Part shown: in pieces, positions 22,181 through 35,626 of the stretch
Layout of the letters: every line of letters starts with the position of its first letter
How positions within the stretch are numbered: the stretch's first letter is position 1
Assembly: GCF_002078875.1 (NCBI RefSeq)
Contig: NC_034409.1
Location: forward strand, 63,582,655-63,646,654
DNA length: 64,000 nt
Direction: 5' to 3'
From: Numida meleagris
Lineage: Eukaryota; Chordata; Aves; Galliformes; Numididae
Program-made: the position numbers and the translations under genes
The notes under the pieces: model-generated
The model's input: only the letters and a program-made list of their open reading frames with translations
Told to the model about the DNA's origin: nothing
The model's database searches: none

Positions 22181-25100
22181 GTTGCAGAATTTGGCATTGC
22201 TTCCTGATCGGTGCGGGCTCTGTCCTCCTGGCAGATGGATTTTTCAAAGTTCAGAGTAATGCTGCGAGCTCGGCTTGGTGTGCCGTTTTTTTATCATCAC
22301 GCGTTCGATGCTTTAATGGTTCCTCAGTCATATTTAATGCGCTTCGTGCAACTTCTAAAAGAAAACATCTGCTCTGCCTGGGCAAATAGCACTGATTGTA
22401 AATGCCAGTGCCCTAAACCGCAGTATTCCACAGTACTGAAAACTTTGTAGTGTATTTGTCAGTCGCAACTAAGGAACTCGCTCTTCAGAGTCTCACAAAT
22501 GGAAGCGTTCCATAGAGACGAGCAGGGCTCCCCATGTGAATGGGAGTTTGCAGGATCGTATCCTGGAACGGCAGCGGAGGCACTTCAAGCACTGACATTG
22601 CATTGACAGAAGTACTAAAGGGGAAGCATTCACAGCATCTGTTCGCATAGTCAGGCGTCAGCTGTCTCATTTTCATAACTGCTGAAACGTACATTTATGC
22701 AGGGTAAGATGTTAACATGGAGACACAACTTAATTCCTCAGAATTTCATGATTTTTTTTCTTTTTCTGTGCTTACTTTCTTCTGAGATAATTACACTGTG
22801 GGCATCATGGCCCAGCATAAAGCTGAAGGGGATGCAGTTAATTTCTGTTCCAGTTCTGTTCCTAGTATAGAAGTGCACATACAGCTTTAAGCAGCTATTT
22901 TTAATCACTGTGGCAAAGCAAGATAGGATATAGGTAGTTTAAACCTGTAAGATGCTATACCTATGGAAATAAATCTCAAGAAATGGGGTAAAGGTTTGAA
23001 GGCAGCCAAGGCCTTGGGTTTTTCTCCTGCTGGAAGGTGACCATCACTTCAGAGCCAGATAAAACTCAGACATGCCCTCAGGTCTCTTGCTCAAGAAAAC
23101 CCAGGATTGGAATGGCAACAAAAGCTGCAGGAAAATAATAATGAGTACTGGCAGAATTCTGTAGCGTGAGAGGTAAAGCTGTAGCTCAAGACAGGGGCAC
23201 ATCAGCAATGCTATGTGTGACTGGATTGTGATTTTTGTTGGATGCCTACGCATTTCTTTTTTCTTGCAATGACAAATAATTGAAGGTAATTATTTTCAAA
23301 ACAAGGCACTTCCCTAGCTCTGTGCTGTTCAGTTATGCTAACTTGTTGAAGAACTACTAAAATTATCCAGCCTTGAGTTGTTAGCTTCCAGGTGAGCAAT
23401 TTAATCTTGTTGGGAAAGCAGCTGCATTGAACTGATGACTCTGATGCCTGTGTGCTTGCTGTTTCAGCATTAGCAGCCCAAATGTCACTTGCTAAGCCGA
23501 ATCTGCTCAGTGTGGCCTTGATGCCCATCTGGCAATTTGTAAAACCATCAGCAGGCTTTGCACAGTGATAAAACAGCTCAAAGCACATTTTCTTTTCTGT
23601 TCCATGCTATATTTCATGATGTAAAGAAATAGTGCCAACTTCTTTTAAGCCCTGAAGCTATCTGTGGCTGCTGGTGTGGTCAGTGACAAGGGGAGATCAA
23701 ACAGTGATGCTGCCCACTGCACGTTCGTGTATCTGATATTGTTGTCTATCAGCTAGCAATATTTTGTTCCTTCATTCACAGCTCTATCTGAGCATTACTC
23801 TGTGCTCCAGGGCAGTATTATAATATCTGTTTGGGAAATAGAGCAGTGTGTTCTTGAAGCTCTATCATTCTTCAGTGGTTTTCTTAGGCAATGGCTAGCT
23901 TAGAAACTAGCAGGGGAAAGACATTGTTTGTGAGCCCAGATATTAATACAGATTTACAGTTCTTGGAAGAGGAACAGCATTATATCTTGCTTCAACATAA
24001 AGCTTCCAAGCCTCCTGCTATAGGAATCTCTTTCTGATCTTAAACATTGCCATTTTTCAGAGGTTCTGCATTCTCCAGTGTTTCATTCTGGATGGCTGGG
24101 AGGCATAGCCCTTAGCAGCTTGCTTAGTAGTTTTCTCATCTGATGTGACAAAAGCGTGGCTGATCACATCTGAGTGGAAAAGCTGTACTTCAGCTGAACA
24201 AATAACAATAAAAAACAGACACGTTTCCAGTGGCTGACACTACCTTTCCCATCTTTCCTAACTGCAACCCAGCTGGCTACCCATAGCCGTATGTACACCA
24301 GCCTTCAACCACTTGAAGTTCTGTCCTGGATTTTGTGACTAATAGGTCAAATATCTCACACTGTAGTAGCTTGCAGCAGCTGGGTGGTTTGTGTTTCCTT
24401 ATTGTGCTATGTGTGTGGGACAAGTAGAGCTAAGTGGGGAACAAAAACTTCTTAAAACTGCCAAACCTGATGCTGAGACCTCGTCAATCTGTTGCACCTC
24501 CAAGAGGATCTGACCAATGCTTATACTAGGAAAACAATGAGAAATCCGGTTGTCTATGCATGAACTGAGTGGAAAGAATGACAACATTCAGGAAAATTTT
24601 CTGGAAGTGCAAAGGAAAAATAACACATTTTATTGCCAGGAGATTGAGGTCTTTGTGTACCAGTTTTTTTTTATATACTGTTGAGGCTCTATGTGCGAGG
24701 CAGCAATACCTTCTGTTTTTTCTGCTAGCAAGGACAATTTTTATGTCTAAAGGAACATTTTTGTCCACTACTACATCAGTGCCTGGAGTTCGGTGTTGTA
24801 GTGAAGTCTAAATACATGTTCGCATGGACAAAAATGTTCAAAGGGGCCTGGGTGCTGTACGATCATACTCAGCACAACCTTACCAAACAAAGGAAATGTG
24901 TTTCTATTAGTGTAATTTTTAAGAATATTTGCATCTAATGTTAGTAATCTGAAACAAAGATGATACCTCCAGGACACTGTGTTTTTCTCACTGAGAAACC
25001 TTTTTTAAGAGAGGCTGGTTTCACAGCCTACAGCCTCAGTGCTTCATCGCTGGTTCCTCCTGGCCAGAAGATAAATGGACACTTAAAAATTTTGGTATGG

Positions 25101-26509
25101 AGTCCTTCTAGAATCTCCTGCCTCTCTTAGAAATGCTGACTGAAGCTCTTGTTGAGAAAACATGTTCTTCCTCATGACTGTGTTCTAGCAGTGCCAAAGT
25201 AAGCAACTATGTCACCATTCTGTTTCTCTTTACAAGACTAATATAAGATTGTCATGATGGGACATTCAGATGAGCTACTGAGGTAAAAAATGTCTGGTCT
25301 TTACTGAGACTGCACAGATCATATGGGAGAGAAAGTCATCATCTTAGCAAAAGGTTTTTTGTATATATATATCTTATTTCTTTATGATCAATGATCCTTA
25401 GCTTAGGACTCCTCCTACAAATCCCATTCTCATTTTGTTATTTTCATGGATTATATTTTCAGGGATTATTTCCACATCAGAATGATTCTAAAGAGCAAAG
25501 ATATTGATGAGAATGCTCGGGTGCCAACTCACGTTTACAGAACTATAGTAGGCACATGCTCTGGCAGTGGAATAAGTCTACCATTACTCTCTGTAACTTT
25601 CTAACTTCAACACAGTAATAGTGGACCATCAGCAAAAGATCTTTCAACCCTGCAGGAGTTTTGAGCCCTACACTCAAATTGCAAGAGCTCAACAAGGCAA
25701 CTTGTAGATGGCAACACTTCAGTTGGAAGCTACAACCAAGCGTGATTCCTCATTTGGGTTAGGAGAGGGACCGTGCTGAATAAAGTCTTCCCTGAGCTAT
25801 CCTATGGCCCTTGGACCATTTGTTAAAGAGCTCGCAAAGTGCTGACTGGACTTCAGAAGCCCACTCATTCTCTATCTTTCTGATGTCACCTTATAGGGCA
25901 ATCCAGGCAGATTGTGAGATAACTGTTTATTGAGGGAGTGTTAAGCAAAGTCTTGTGTCTAAACCCATCCTGAGACTAATTTTACAAGATTTTTCAATAC
26001 AGGAGAAGGGAGCTTTTATTACTTGGCCATGTGAGTCAGTGTGATAAATGTCAGAAAAATAAGCTTTGGAAATAAATGCTTTTGCTGAACAACTTAAAAG
26101 GATCATACTTAACTTTGTATTTAAGTATTTAAAATTATACGTCTTTTCCACTGGAGAAGTATGTATCATCTTTATTATCATAAGCACTCTTATCCTCCAG
26201 TAAATTAGTGATCACACTTTCGTTATTAAAGTTTTTAAATAGTCTTGTAGTAAAATGTAATTGGCTGCAACGTAAAGAAAAACTACTTTGATTAGATGTT
26301 GTGTTTTAAAATTAAAATGTTTACACAGAATGTAGTACATAGAAGTATGCTGTTTTAGGATGGTAAACTGTTCAATAAGTATTCAAAGACTAAGAAAAGA
26401 AATGGGCATTCATTAAGGCAAGCTGGACAATTACATATATAGTGGTAAGAGGGAGCTGTGGTGCTGGTGTATTCCTGTCAATTCTTCTGTGTCTAGGCCT
26501 GAGATATCT
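22181..26509. other. Gene-free sequence after the CpG island
   Basis: Unique sequence with falling GC. A plausible splice acceptor at 22234 with a 71-codon frame is discussed in the findings. A 125-codon minus frame at 23211-23588 has no recognisable domain. No repeat is recognised. Confidence 0.45.
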
Positions 26510-26727
26510 GATGGAAGAAACTTTCAGGAGAAAATTCCTGGTATGGAAGGATGGTGAGGCACTGGAACAGGTTGCCCAGATATGTGGTGGATGCTCCATC
26601 CCTGAAGACATTCAAGGTCAGGCTGGAGCAACCTGATCTAGCTGAAGGTGTCCCTGTTCATTGCAGAGGAGTTGGACTAGGTGACCTTTAAGGGTCCCTT
26701 CCAACTCAAATGATTCTATGATTCTGT
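26510..26727 (+). mobile_element. CR1 LINE, 5'-truncated 3' end
   Basis: Signatures in order: 'gtgaggcactggaacagg' 'ttgcccaga', 'gaagacattcaaggtcagg', 'gttggactaggtgacc', 'gggtcccttccaactcaa' and the terminal 'tgattctatgattctgtc'. It is a short 3' piece of a plus-strand CR1 with the ORF2 C-terminal codons interrupted. Confidence 0.92.
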
Positions 26728-29700
26728 CTGCAAGAGCACCATAGGAGTTCCAGGTTCTAGTCTCACCTGTAATTCATCCAAAGTCAGTGAGTTGCTGCCA
26801 GTCAAAGCAAACCACTGTCCTTCATCTTTTACTGGATTGCAGCCATCATGCTCTTGAAGAGCTTTGGCACAGCACAACAAAAGAAATTAGGATCATAAGT
26901 GAAGCTAAGTATTAACCTTGAGCAAGCAGGTGAAATACTGGATGCTGTCTGTCTTCCGTTGAAGTGTCACTGTGGGACACAAGACTTGGCTGGACATTTT
27001 GTCTTTCCCATTGAAGTCTCCTTAGTTCCAGAAAATACGATGGTCTAGGGCAGAAGGCAAGCGAAGAGAATGGTTTATTAATATGCACACAAAAGCTATT
27101 ATAACTTTTCTATTAAGCTTCCATCAGTATATAGCTGAAAAGAGAAAAATCTTCATGAAGTTGATGTAGCAATGTATACTGACTGCCACATCTGTGATGT
27201 ACAACAAATGAATAAAGAATGGGAGATAATTGAAATGGAAAGCTTACCTTGCTTTTCGTAACACTGTATAATCTTGAATGAATACAGTCAGTGAAGGGAG
27301 CAACTAAGAAGGAGGAAGACTTTTGTCTTTCCAGTAAGCCAAATGTGATGCACAGTGTTTCTTTTCTGGAACCTCTTCATTCTTATGCTAGGAAATAACA
27401 GTGGCTTTTAAGAGAAGTTGTTCCAGAAATAACTGATGTGCATCATGTCTGGCTCACCATAAAGATAGCATGTTGTACCACAGCAAAAGTAGTATGTGCT
27501 ATTCTCAAATTACTAATCGTTATTGTTGCATTTTCTGTTCAATTAGATGCGTGGATTTAGAGAAGAAATTCTTTACAGTAAGCATCAGTGATGGACAAAT
27601 TGGTTATACGGCTGATAGCAACAGGGAATAGAGCTGGAAGGTAATATGCTCAGCTTTCAGTATGCTGATCTTGGGGTGACAGCATGGGCATGAGGAGAGG
27701 ATACGTGGGATAAGAGCTATGATTGAATACAGAAGACAATATTGGGATGGAAAAATCCAAGAGGGACATTTAAGCATGGGGACTGTTCACTTCAGAGCAG
27801 CTGAATGCAGGAAGCAGAAGTCAACAACTCTGCTGTTTTTAGGCAGCCAGAGATGTGATGTAGCTGTTTGGTAAATAGGAAGCTCTTGAGGGGAAAACAA
27901 ACAAACATATTATTTTTTAAGAACTTTGGGGAAAAATAGATGATGTTGCTTGACAATCTAATAGTTATAATTTTGAAGTGATTGGGCCTCAGTGCTCTTT
28001 AGGAGGATGAGACATGAGTCTTCTGGTTGTTTCAGCAGGATTTAAACAAACTATATCTGCTTTATGTGCTATAAACCTGCAGGTCTCCAATTTAGTTATG
28101 ATGACTTTGGACTATATCTTTGGGATAAGAGAGGTAGTTCCTGGTCACTAAGTTGTCAATGAAATTAGAAACTCATTCAATACTAAGAGCTTTCAATTGT
28201 TTCCTTCTGAACTAGATGCACCGTAGAATCAATGAAGGAGTTGTTCTTTGAGGCTGAGAAGAGTCCCCAGAGCAGACAATGGAATGTCCCAGTCATCTTG
28301 TTGCCTTTGTGTAATTTGCTGTTCCGCACGTGTCTGTTATCCACTCCGCAGCTATTTAGGATCATTTCCTCTTTGTTCATATGGAAGTCATTTTCATGCA
28401 TAAAGGCTTCACTGCTCATTGGCCTAGCAGACAAGAAGGAAGGGTCTAGTTCCCATTCAGTCTGCAAACAGGAAAGAAGTTTTTAACTCAAGTAAAAAAA
28501 AAGAAAAACCCACAAAAAAAACCCCAACCTATTAAAATGTGGTGAGGAACAGTACAGAGCATTGGTAGGAAAAAAAATCCACAGAAAGAATGGTAATTAG
28601 TATTTTCCCAAAGTACTGAAAGGCAGATTTAAGAAAAATGAATATTTTCCAACACCAATGAAATTAATGTATTTATTATTTGCTTAGCAGTACTGTGCCT
28701 AGCTTTGTTCTGTATGCAAAATATCTGCAGGCTCTGACTGAAGTCTGAAAGATAGACACATCAAAATAAGGATGCTCTAGATAAACGAGAAGTGATTATC
28801 ATACATGCCAGTTGCTGGTATTCTCCAAGGGACAGTATACCTTCCAAACAGAAATACGTCACAATTGCTTCCCTTAGGAGCTGAGGAGAGGGTTTTTTTT
28901 TTGTTGTTGTTGTTTTTGTTTGCTTCTTTTGTTTCTATTCAGTATTGATTTCCACAGAATGTTGCTCATCAGAGCTTCTGGACATTTACATCAGTTTAAA
29001 ACATCAAAAATAATTAATAATCAATGTGACTTTAATCCCATCAAAGTGAAGCCATTAACCCTCACAAAAAATGCTATAGCTTGCAATAGTTTCATGAAAT
29101 AACTGTAAGCAGGGCAAGAGATGAAAGAGAGGAACATCACTCAAACTTTTTGTTTTTAAGAGAACTTTTATTCAAAACAGAGAGTATAGCTAATAATTTG
29201 TCTCTGTCTACTTGCTGTAAATCAGTAGGTTTGTCGTTCAATAATTTTCTTTCTCTAACTCAGCTACTGCCTAATCTTGCTCTGATATTATCTTGAGTCA
29301 TCAGCGTCTGCTTCCGAGGAAAAGATTATGATGTCACAAAATCAATAATGGAGGATTCTATATTGTAATCCCTTTTCAGGGAAGTCCATTAAATCAATGC
29401 CTCTCTTTCTGTGAGTAATGGCTGCAGAATCAAGCCCTCTAATTTTGCTGTGTGAGGGAATAAGAGCAGATGGGATGGGATTTTACATAATTAACTAGTA
29501 GTTATTGCATACAGCATGAAAAATTATGGCGTTTTCTGAAGAATAAACGGATACATAGTGAATACTTAAGTGTATATAATAATGCTCACTGATATAAAAT
29601 TCCTTACTGGTGGGTTACAAAGCAATGTGTTAAATCAAAAATGTTAAATCTTTTCTTTGAAAACCAACTCAAGACTCCATAGTCTCCGAAGCCCTGCCAG

Positions 29701-32219
29701 GTTTTTTTGGCAGCATCAAATAGTGTCACTGGCATTTAAGAGAAATGGAGACAGGTCATGAATATGGATAGTAATATTGTGATCTCACCTAGTGCTCATG
29801 TGCAACACTGACCGCTGTTAACTGGAACCAGAACTGTCGGGTTGCGTCTAATTCTTAGGATGCTGGGAGCTCTCAGAGAGTCTACTGTGCTTCTGGGAAC
29901 AGATCCAAAATCTAAGTAAAATCAATAAAAGTCTTTATGTCACTTAAAATGGGCTTCGGATCAAGCTGTAGCAGGAAGATCTGTGATCTCTGCCAGGTGG
30001 TACCATGAAGCTTGACATGCAGCACTGAGCTAACCGTGATGTGCTGGTGACCTTGGGCTACTGCAGTGTCATAGCACAAACTGCAGGCCATAGGATGATT
30101 TTGAGTTTTGGAATCCGGAAGTCTGATAGCTGAAACTCCAATTTGAACAAATCTTGAGTAGGCTTCTCTATCCTAGGGAGTCACTGTATTGCCATGATTG
30201 GTGTGTTGTAATACAGCTGCTGGAGAGAGTATAAGAGGAACACACTTTAATGCTTCTGTTCTTGAAAGAGGGTTCTCCTTGCAGGAGACTTAAGTCACGT
30301 AACTAGCACTAGACAAAAAAAAAAGGGTGTTTTCTTTTTTATTCCTATGCAGAGCCACAGTTTGCCTCTTTCTCTTCTTTCCAGAGACTTCTCAAATAAG
30401 AGTTTTGATTTAAGTTCAGCACATAGCCACTTTTGCTGACATCGCAGCAATAACACAGATATGTGGATGAATGGAAACCAAATTCTGCATCAAATGCCAA
30501 GTACACGCTCAAATATGGATCTGAACAGAACAGCTGATTCCTGTCTCTTTAATAGGCTATTGGAGTTAAAAGTGATCCCAAAAACCAGTGACAGTTTGGA
30601 GTGTGCTCAGGTTCAATCTGAAGCCAGCCTTTATTTCCTAGACTCTTGCACATACTTAGTTTTCTGCCCTTCTACATAGTCTTTAATGACCTGGACATTG
30701 CAGGAGGCCTCTTGCAAAGCAGCATACTGGAGACCAGTTGGCTGTGGCAGATGTTGTGCTTGATTCTGAGACAAAGGGGTTTTCATATGGTGGCAAAACA
30801 GACTGACTATCGAATACCAACTCTTCTTGGTAGGTGTTACTACAGCAGGTGTTGGACATCAGCCAAGCAGGAAAGCAGTGCGTCTAGGTTGAGGAAACAA
30901 ACTTTGAAATGTCCATTACATGGTGCCTGAGCACTCAGCTTGGAGCAGAGCCAGAGCGCCTGTCCTTATGGCCTCACCAGAATAACTGGCACGACTAGAA
31001 TAGTTGCAGGTGATATTATTTCATTCTCAATTTGAGTATGTTTGTGAACATTTTGAGGTTAGGAGATAAAATGGAAAAGAAAGAAAGCATTTTGGAAAAT
31101 GCCAGAGCAGATCTTGGAGGCTTTTTCTATCCCAGTTGCACACAGTTAATGCCACATCCATTTTCTTTCTATAGATAACCTCCAATAAAGACATGACCTG
31201 TTTAGGGCTTGACTTCTGTAATTGTGCTTTGCAATGATTGTATAGGACCAGCTGCTGGTCGTTGATGTGTACTGTGAGAGAAACTGACCTGATCAGGGCG
31301 TTTACAATTTTATTGGTTTTCTTTGATACTTCTTTCCTCGAGGTAGAGAATTGTCCCTATGAGTACTAGTTATATGATTGATATGAGAGCTAAAGGATTC
31401 CTGGATTAGTATTAGCAGTGACTGCTGCCATTGAAATGTCTAGAATAGTGTAATTTGGTTTCCTTAGATGGACCTTCATCATCTATGCATTTGTACCTGC
31501 TGTTCTTTAAAGTACATGGGTTTTATCTGGTGCTTAGTAGGAAAAGGCCTAATTTTCTCATGCACGTTCCCTGTGCAACAGCCTTCTTTGTCTAGAATCA
31601 ACAGCATAGCACAACTGAGAGAGACAGCAACGAGCAGTGTTGTCTAGAGCAAGGAAAGCCAGGATCTGCCATGTAGGTTTGCCTGAGTAGGTAGGGATAA
31701 GGCCACAAGAGAAAGGTAGGGAATGGTTCTTTAAATATATGTATTTATTAAAAATTGTGAGGCAGAAGTCATAACTATGTTAGATAAGTTTGTAGTGGTC
31801 TGCTTGGATATCACTGGACAGCTTTGTCTTGCTGCCCGCTTTTTGGATTATCTCATGGAAGTCTTCTAGTTGGCTTTAAGTTGACAGTAACAATGATGTT
31901 CCTACACCTGCCCTGTAGCTGGGAGGGCATGCAATGAGCCAGCTGAGAAAAAATGGATGATTCAGAATTGTTTCCTGGTTGGAAACAAAATGGTAGATGC
32001 CAAAGTATAGAGCTGTGGCTGTTTGAGGATGCAGGGAAAAGTGAAGCTGCTTGGAGCCTAGGAGTAATTCAGGCTGGAAGAGATGTCTGGAGACCAAGCC
32101 CAAGATCACCTCTGGACAACTTCCAATGGCCCCAGATGAAATGAATGACAGTCAATTAAACCTTTTTAAAAATAATGAGTTGGGGTTTGAAAGAACATGA
32201 AACTGTTCTATTAACTTGA
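26728..32219. other. Gene-free sequence (presumed intron)
   Basis: About 5.5 kb of AT-rich unique DNA. Frames stay under 95 codons. A T/GTT-rich low-complexity patch lies at about 28893-28922. A stretch at about 32060-32110 has a faint resemblance to a CR1 end but not enough to call. Confidence 0.5.
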
Positions 32220-32655
32220 TGTATGGGAACTGCTGAGTCACGGCCTGAACCACTAATTGAGCACCTGGAGGAAAGACCCACTCAGCCCTGGGAGCACAGG
32301 TGAAGGCAATTCACCTGTGTGACTGGAAGCCAGGACCATGGAGCCGGACTCCACCTCTCTTAGGCCTCATTTAAGGGATGACTGCTACTGAGGAAGAATC
32401 TTTTTCTGGAGATCTGTCTTTGATGGAAGATTTTTCTTGCAAACCCAGAATCTTCTGATACGGGTGAGCAATCTATTTCCCTTCCCTTGTAGCGCCTTGC
32501 TATTGTGCTGGTCCTTCCACCTCTTTTGTAACGCCTTTTCCATCGTGTTGGTCCTTCCAATTGCTACACCTAACTTTTTAATTTTTTTTTTTAAGTCATT
32601 TAAAAAACTCATCTTAGGCTATCGTTCTTTGTAGAACGTGAAACTCTGGGTTACA
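32220..32655 (+). mobile_element. Possible solo LTR of an endogenous retrovirus-like element
   Basis: A block starting TG (32220) and ending CA (32654-32655) is GC-richer than its flanks. It has a 'catttaaggg' TATA-like box at about 32370 followed by a transcript-leader-like region. It also carries a diverged 38-39 base tandem duplication (32489-32527 and 32528-32566, sharing 'ggtccttcca'). Its text resembles avian LTR sequences, as I remember them, but I cannot assign a family. Target-site duplications are not evident at these edges, so the borders may be wrong. No internal retroviral genes accompany it. It could instead be another interspersed repeat. Confidence 0.35.
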
Positions 32656-35543
32656 TTCACACGCCTTTTCGCTGAAGTCTGCTGGTTTCTTGCATTCTCC
32701 TGCTCATTGGAGCTTGAACTTTAAATATAACATCAAGAATAAAATTCTTAGTGCTGCCATTGTTAGAATGTGCCTTAATTATCATTTAAACTTTCTGCAG
32801 AGTCAGGCAGGTATCTGCCATCACTGCACAGCTCGTTTCACAGGTTCACATTTATCAAGAAGGATTTTTTGCTGAGATTTTTATTTCTTTTCTTTTTTCC
32901 TTCTTCTGACTTACATTTCTGGGAGGAGAACCACCGTTTCAAATGTTTTACAAGTTTGGATCTTTGGTATGCAGAAAACCATTAAATCTTCATTGCAGAG
33001 GTACTTTTGAGTGATGTGAGGTAAAGGTGTTGGGGCAGGGCTGTCCTCTCTGTCCTGACTGACTTAGGGCTGAATTAAAGAAATCACTCAACACAACGTG
33101 CAGTTAAAGAAATCTTTAAAAATCAAGATGGAAAAATATATATCTAAAGGGAATATGTGGAATATGGTCTGAAAGTCTTCCAAACACTTTTTGTATTGAT
33201 AACTGAACTACTGCTCCTAAATTCAATACAAGATTAAAGGTACTCAATACAGTTAATGAGCTCTAAAGGAACTGTTACTCTGGACTGTAATTACAGCTTC
33301 TGCTGCCTGACTCTGCATCACACTGGCACTTTACTACTGATGATTTGTAATGTCAGAGGGGAGGATGAGTTTGGTGATTCATTAGTGTTTTCACAGATTC
33401 TGCCTTAAATTATATTAGCTCATACTTTCAGATGTTTGCTTGTCTGTGCTAGTATGAAGATTCCTTTATTCTGTATAATGTAGTAAAAAAAAAAAAACCC
33501 TCAAACTCCCATCAAGATTAAATAGTCCCTAATAGTCCTTTCTTGTGCTGTTTTGTTGTCTTTATTTTCTTCAGTTCTATTCTGTTACTCCCAGTTTCTA
33601 AACAGTGCCACCATGAAAAAGCTTTCCACTCGTAGCCTTAAAAAGGCAGATCTTCAAATGAGAAACACAATGTAATATCTTACAGTTCAACCCCTCCTCC
33701 AAAAACCCCCCCCCCCCCAAAAAATCCCCAACTTATGTCATCTGTTAGATAGGCAAAATGATGCTTTTTCCCTGAAGACCCTACAATGCCAGATTTAATT
33801 TACTTTAGGGAGAAATAAAGAGTTCTGTGGAATGTGCTTGCCACTTGTGAAATGGAAGTGTCAGCGGAAAGTGTGAAGATATTGTGCAGAACAGAGCTTA
33901 CATGGAATGAGATGAGTTTATAGAAAGAGGAGAAACCTCTGCACATCTTTCGTATTTAGCATAAGAGAAATGGATAGAAGGGATTTCAGGAAGTCATGCA
34001 TGGCCCAGTGCGGATCAGCTGTGCTCAGACGGTGAGTTCAGAAAGTTTGATTCTCTAATCCCAGCTTTCTTCAAAGCTCGATTTAGCTGTGCCAGTCTCT
34101 GGGTCTGCTGCACAGGGAGTGTGGTGAGGAGGAAAAAGAACCTGAGGCTGCATGGCACGTACTCAGCAGAGCTATGGGTGTGTGGGAAAGGGGATGCAGA
34201 CTGATGGGACTCAGAGCTTCTCACTTGCAATGCAATTTAAATGCACCATTTCAGCTGATTACTGATACTTTGGAAAATGTATAAGGAATTAAAAGCACAG
34301 ATGGCTATGGAATTGCATGTCAGGTGGATGCAGGGCTTTCACATGTACTCTATTTTTCCACAGTGGGTTGTTTCTTTGTGTCTTTTGCAGCTTGCAAGAA
34401 CAAAGTCTAATGGCGTCAGACCATGCCTAGAATTGATCCTTTGTATCTTTGTCTGGAAACGCTACCCCCTATTCCTGCAGTTCTATACAACAGATGACAG
34501 GTGATTGCTGGATGCCCAGTGTGAATTTTTGCAGTGATACTGAGAAGTTTTTTGCATTAGGAGCTGAGCCCCAGTCAGGAGGATGGGAAGCAGATGGACT
34601 GCAGAGAGGTGTCTGCATCCCGCACCCAGGAATGTATGTGCTATGTTAAGGAGGCTAATAGAGTGTGTCCCTTTCTGCCTCATGATAAATCCATCTCCGT
34701 GCTGTCAGAAATAGCTGACGAATGGGAGCTCTGGGATTTTTCTCCTCTGAAATGGTCTAGTCTCGTTTATCTCTTTTCCTCTTTGCATATTGGCATATTC
34801 CTCCTCTGCAAGTATTTATCCGAAGTCTTTACTTGGTGTGTTGGACTAAAGGTCATATCAATTTTTTTCTTTCTCCTTTTCCCCCTCTAGTCCCTCTGTT
34901 TCTAAAGATGTCAAACTAGATACTGATGGTTTATTCTGATGCCAGAAGGCCTTCATGATATGCATATTAGGGTTTTTGTGTTTTAGCGTTGTTTTTTTTT
35001 CTCCCAGTATCTCAGTGTATTCAATTTGTATGCAGAGCCATCCTCTTACCATGAGCTCCTATGCCCAGATCTGAGGATTATGTTCTTATCCAACATATGT
35101 ACTTAGCCTGAAATGCTAAATCTGTGCTACTAGAGGAATAGTAAGATGTGATGGCTAAAGGAGCTATGTCAAAGTAACCAGTCAGATCAAACTATAAATT
35201 GTTCCTGGCAAGAGACAAGATAAAGATACTCCCTGAGTGTTTGAATCCCCTGACCAGTGCTAACTCATACATTTAAATATTTATTTTCTGGCTGTGGGGG
35301 ATGAAACAAATATGGTTTTTACTTGCTTTAAAAAAAATATTAAATTTTTGATAGTGATGGAGGAGTTCTTGTGAATGCTATTTTCCAAGGTTTAGGGAGG
35401 TTAGCAGGGGCCAGATTTTGGGAGCTTGTAGCATGAGGACTATGGAAACAGAGGGTGGCAGTGGCACCGTGGACCTGGGTTGTTCCCCACCTCTTCAGGC
35501 TTCCATGGTAGACCAGGAGCAGTTCTGCAGGTCTCAACTCTAC
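32656..35543. other. Gene-free sequence (presumed intron)
   Basis: AT-rich, with A13 at about 33484-33496 and a C13 run flanked by A at 33701-33724. Frames stay under 100 codons with no recognisable domains. Confidence 0.5.
33706..33718 (+). repeat. C13 homopolymer flanked by A runs
   Basis: Thirteen consecutive C with A5 before and A6 after. A homopolymer of this kind is prone to length errors in assembly. A similar C13 followed by A11 occurs at 45561-45584. Confidence 0.95.
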
Positions 35544-35626
35544 CACAGGGAACCTGCTTTAGCAGGGGGTTGTATTAGCTGATCTCCAGATGTCCCTTTC
35601 AACCCCTGCGATTCTGTGATTCTATG
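35544..35626 (+). mobile_element. CR1 LINE 3' fragment (plus)
   Basis: The block reads 'cacagggaacctgctttagc' then 'agggggttgtattagc', 'tctccagatgtccctttc', 'aacccctgcgattctgtg' and 'attctatg', which is the CR1 3' UTR of the 'gctttagcaggggg' type. About 85 bases are present and non-coding. Same subfamily as the minus copy at 3902. Confidence 0.88.

Noticed and set aside
32030..32110. Possible CR1 fragment ('caggctggaagagatgtctgg')
   Set aside because: Only one short word resembles a CR1 3' end, and the neighbouring text does not continue in CR1 order.
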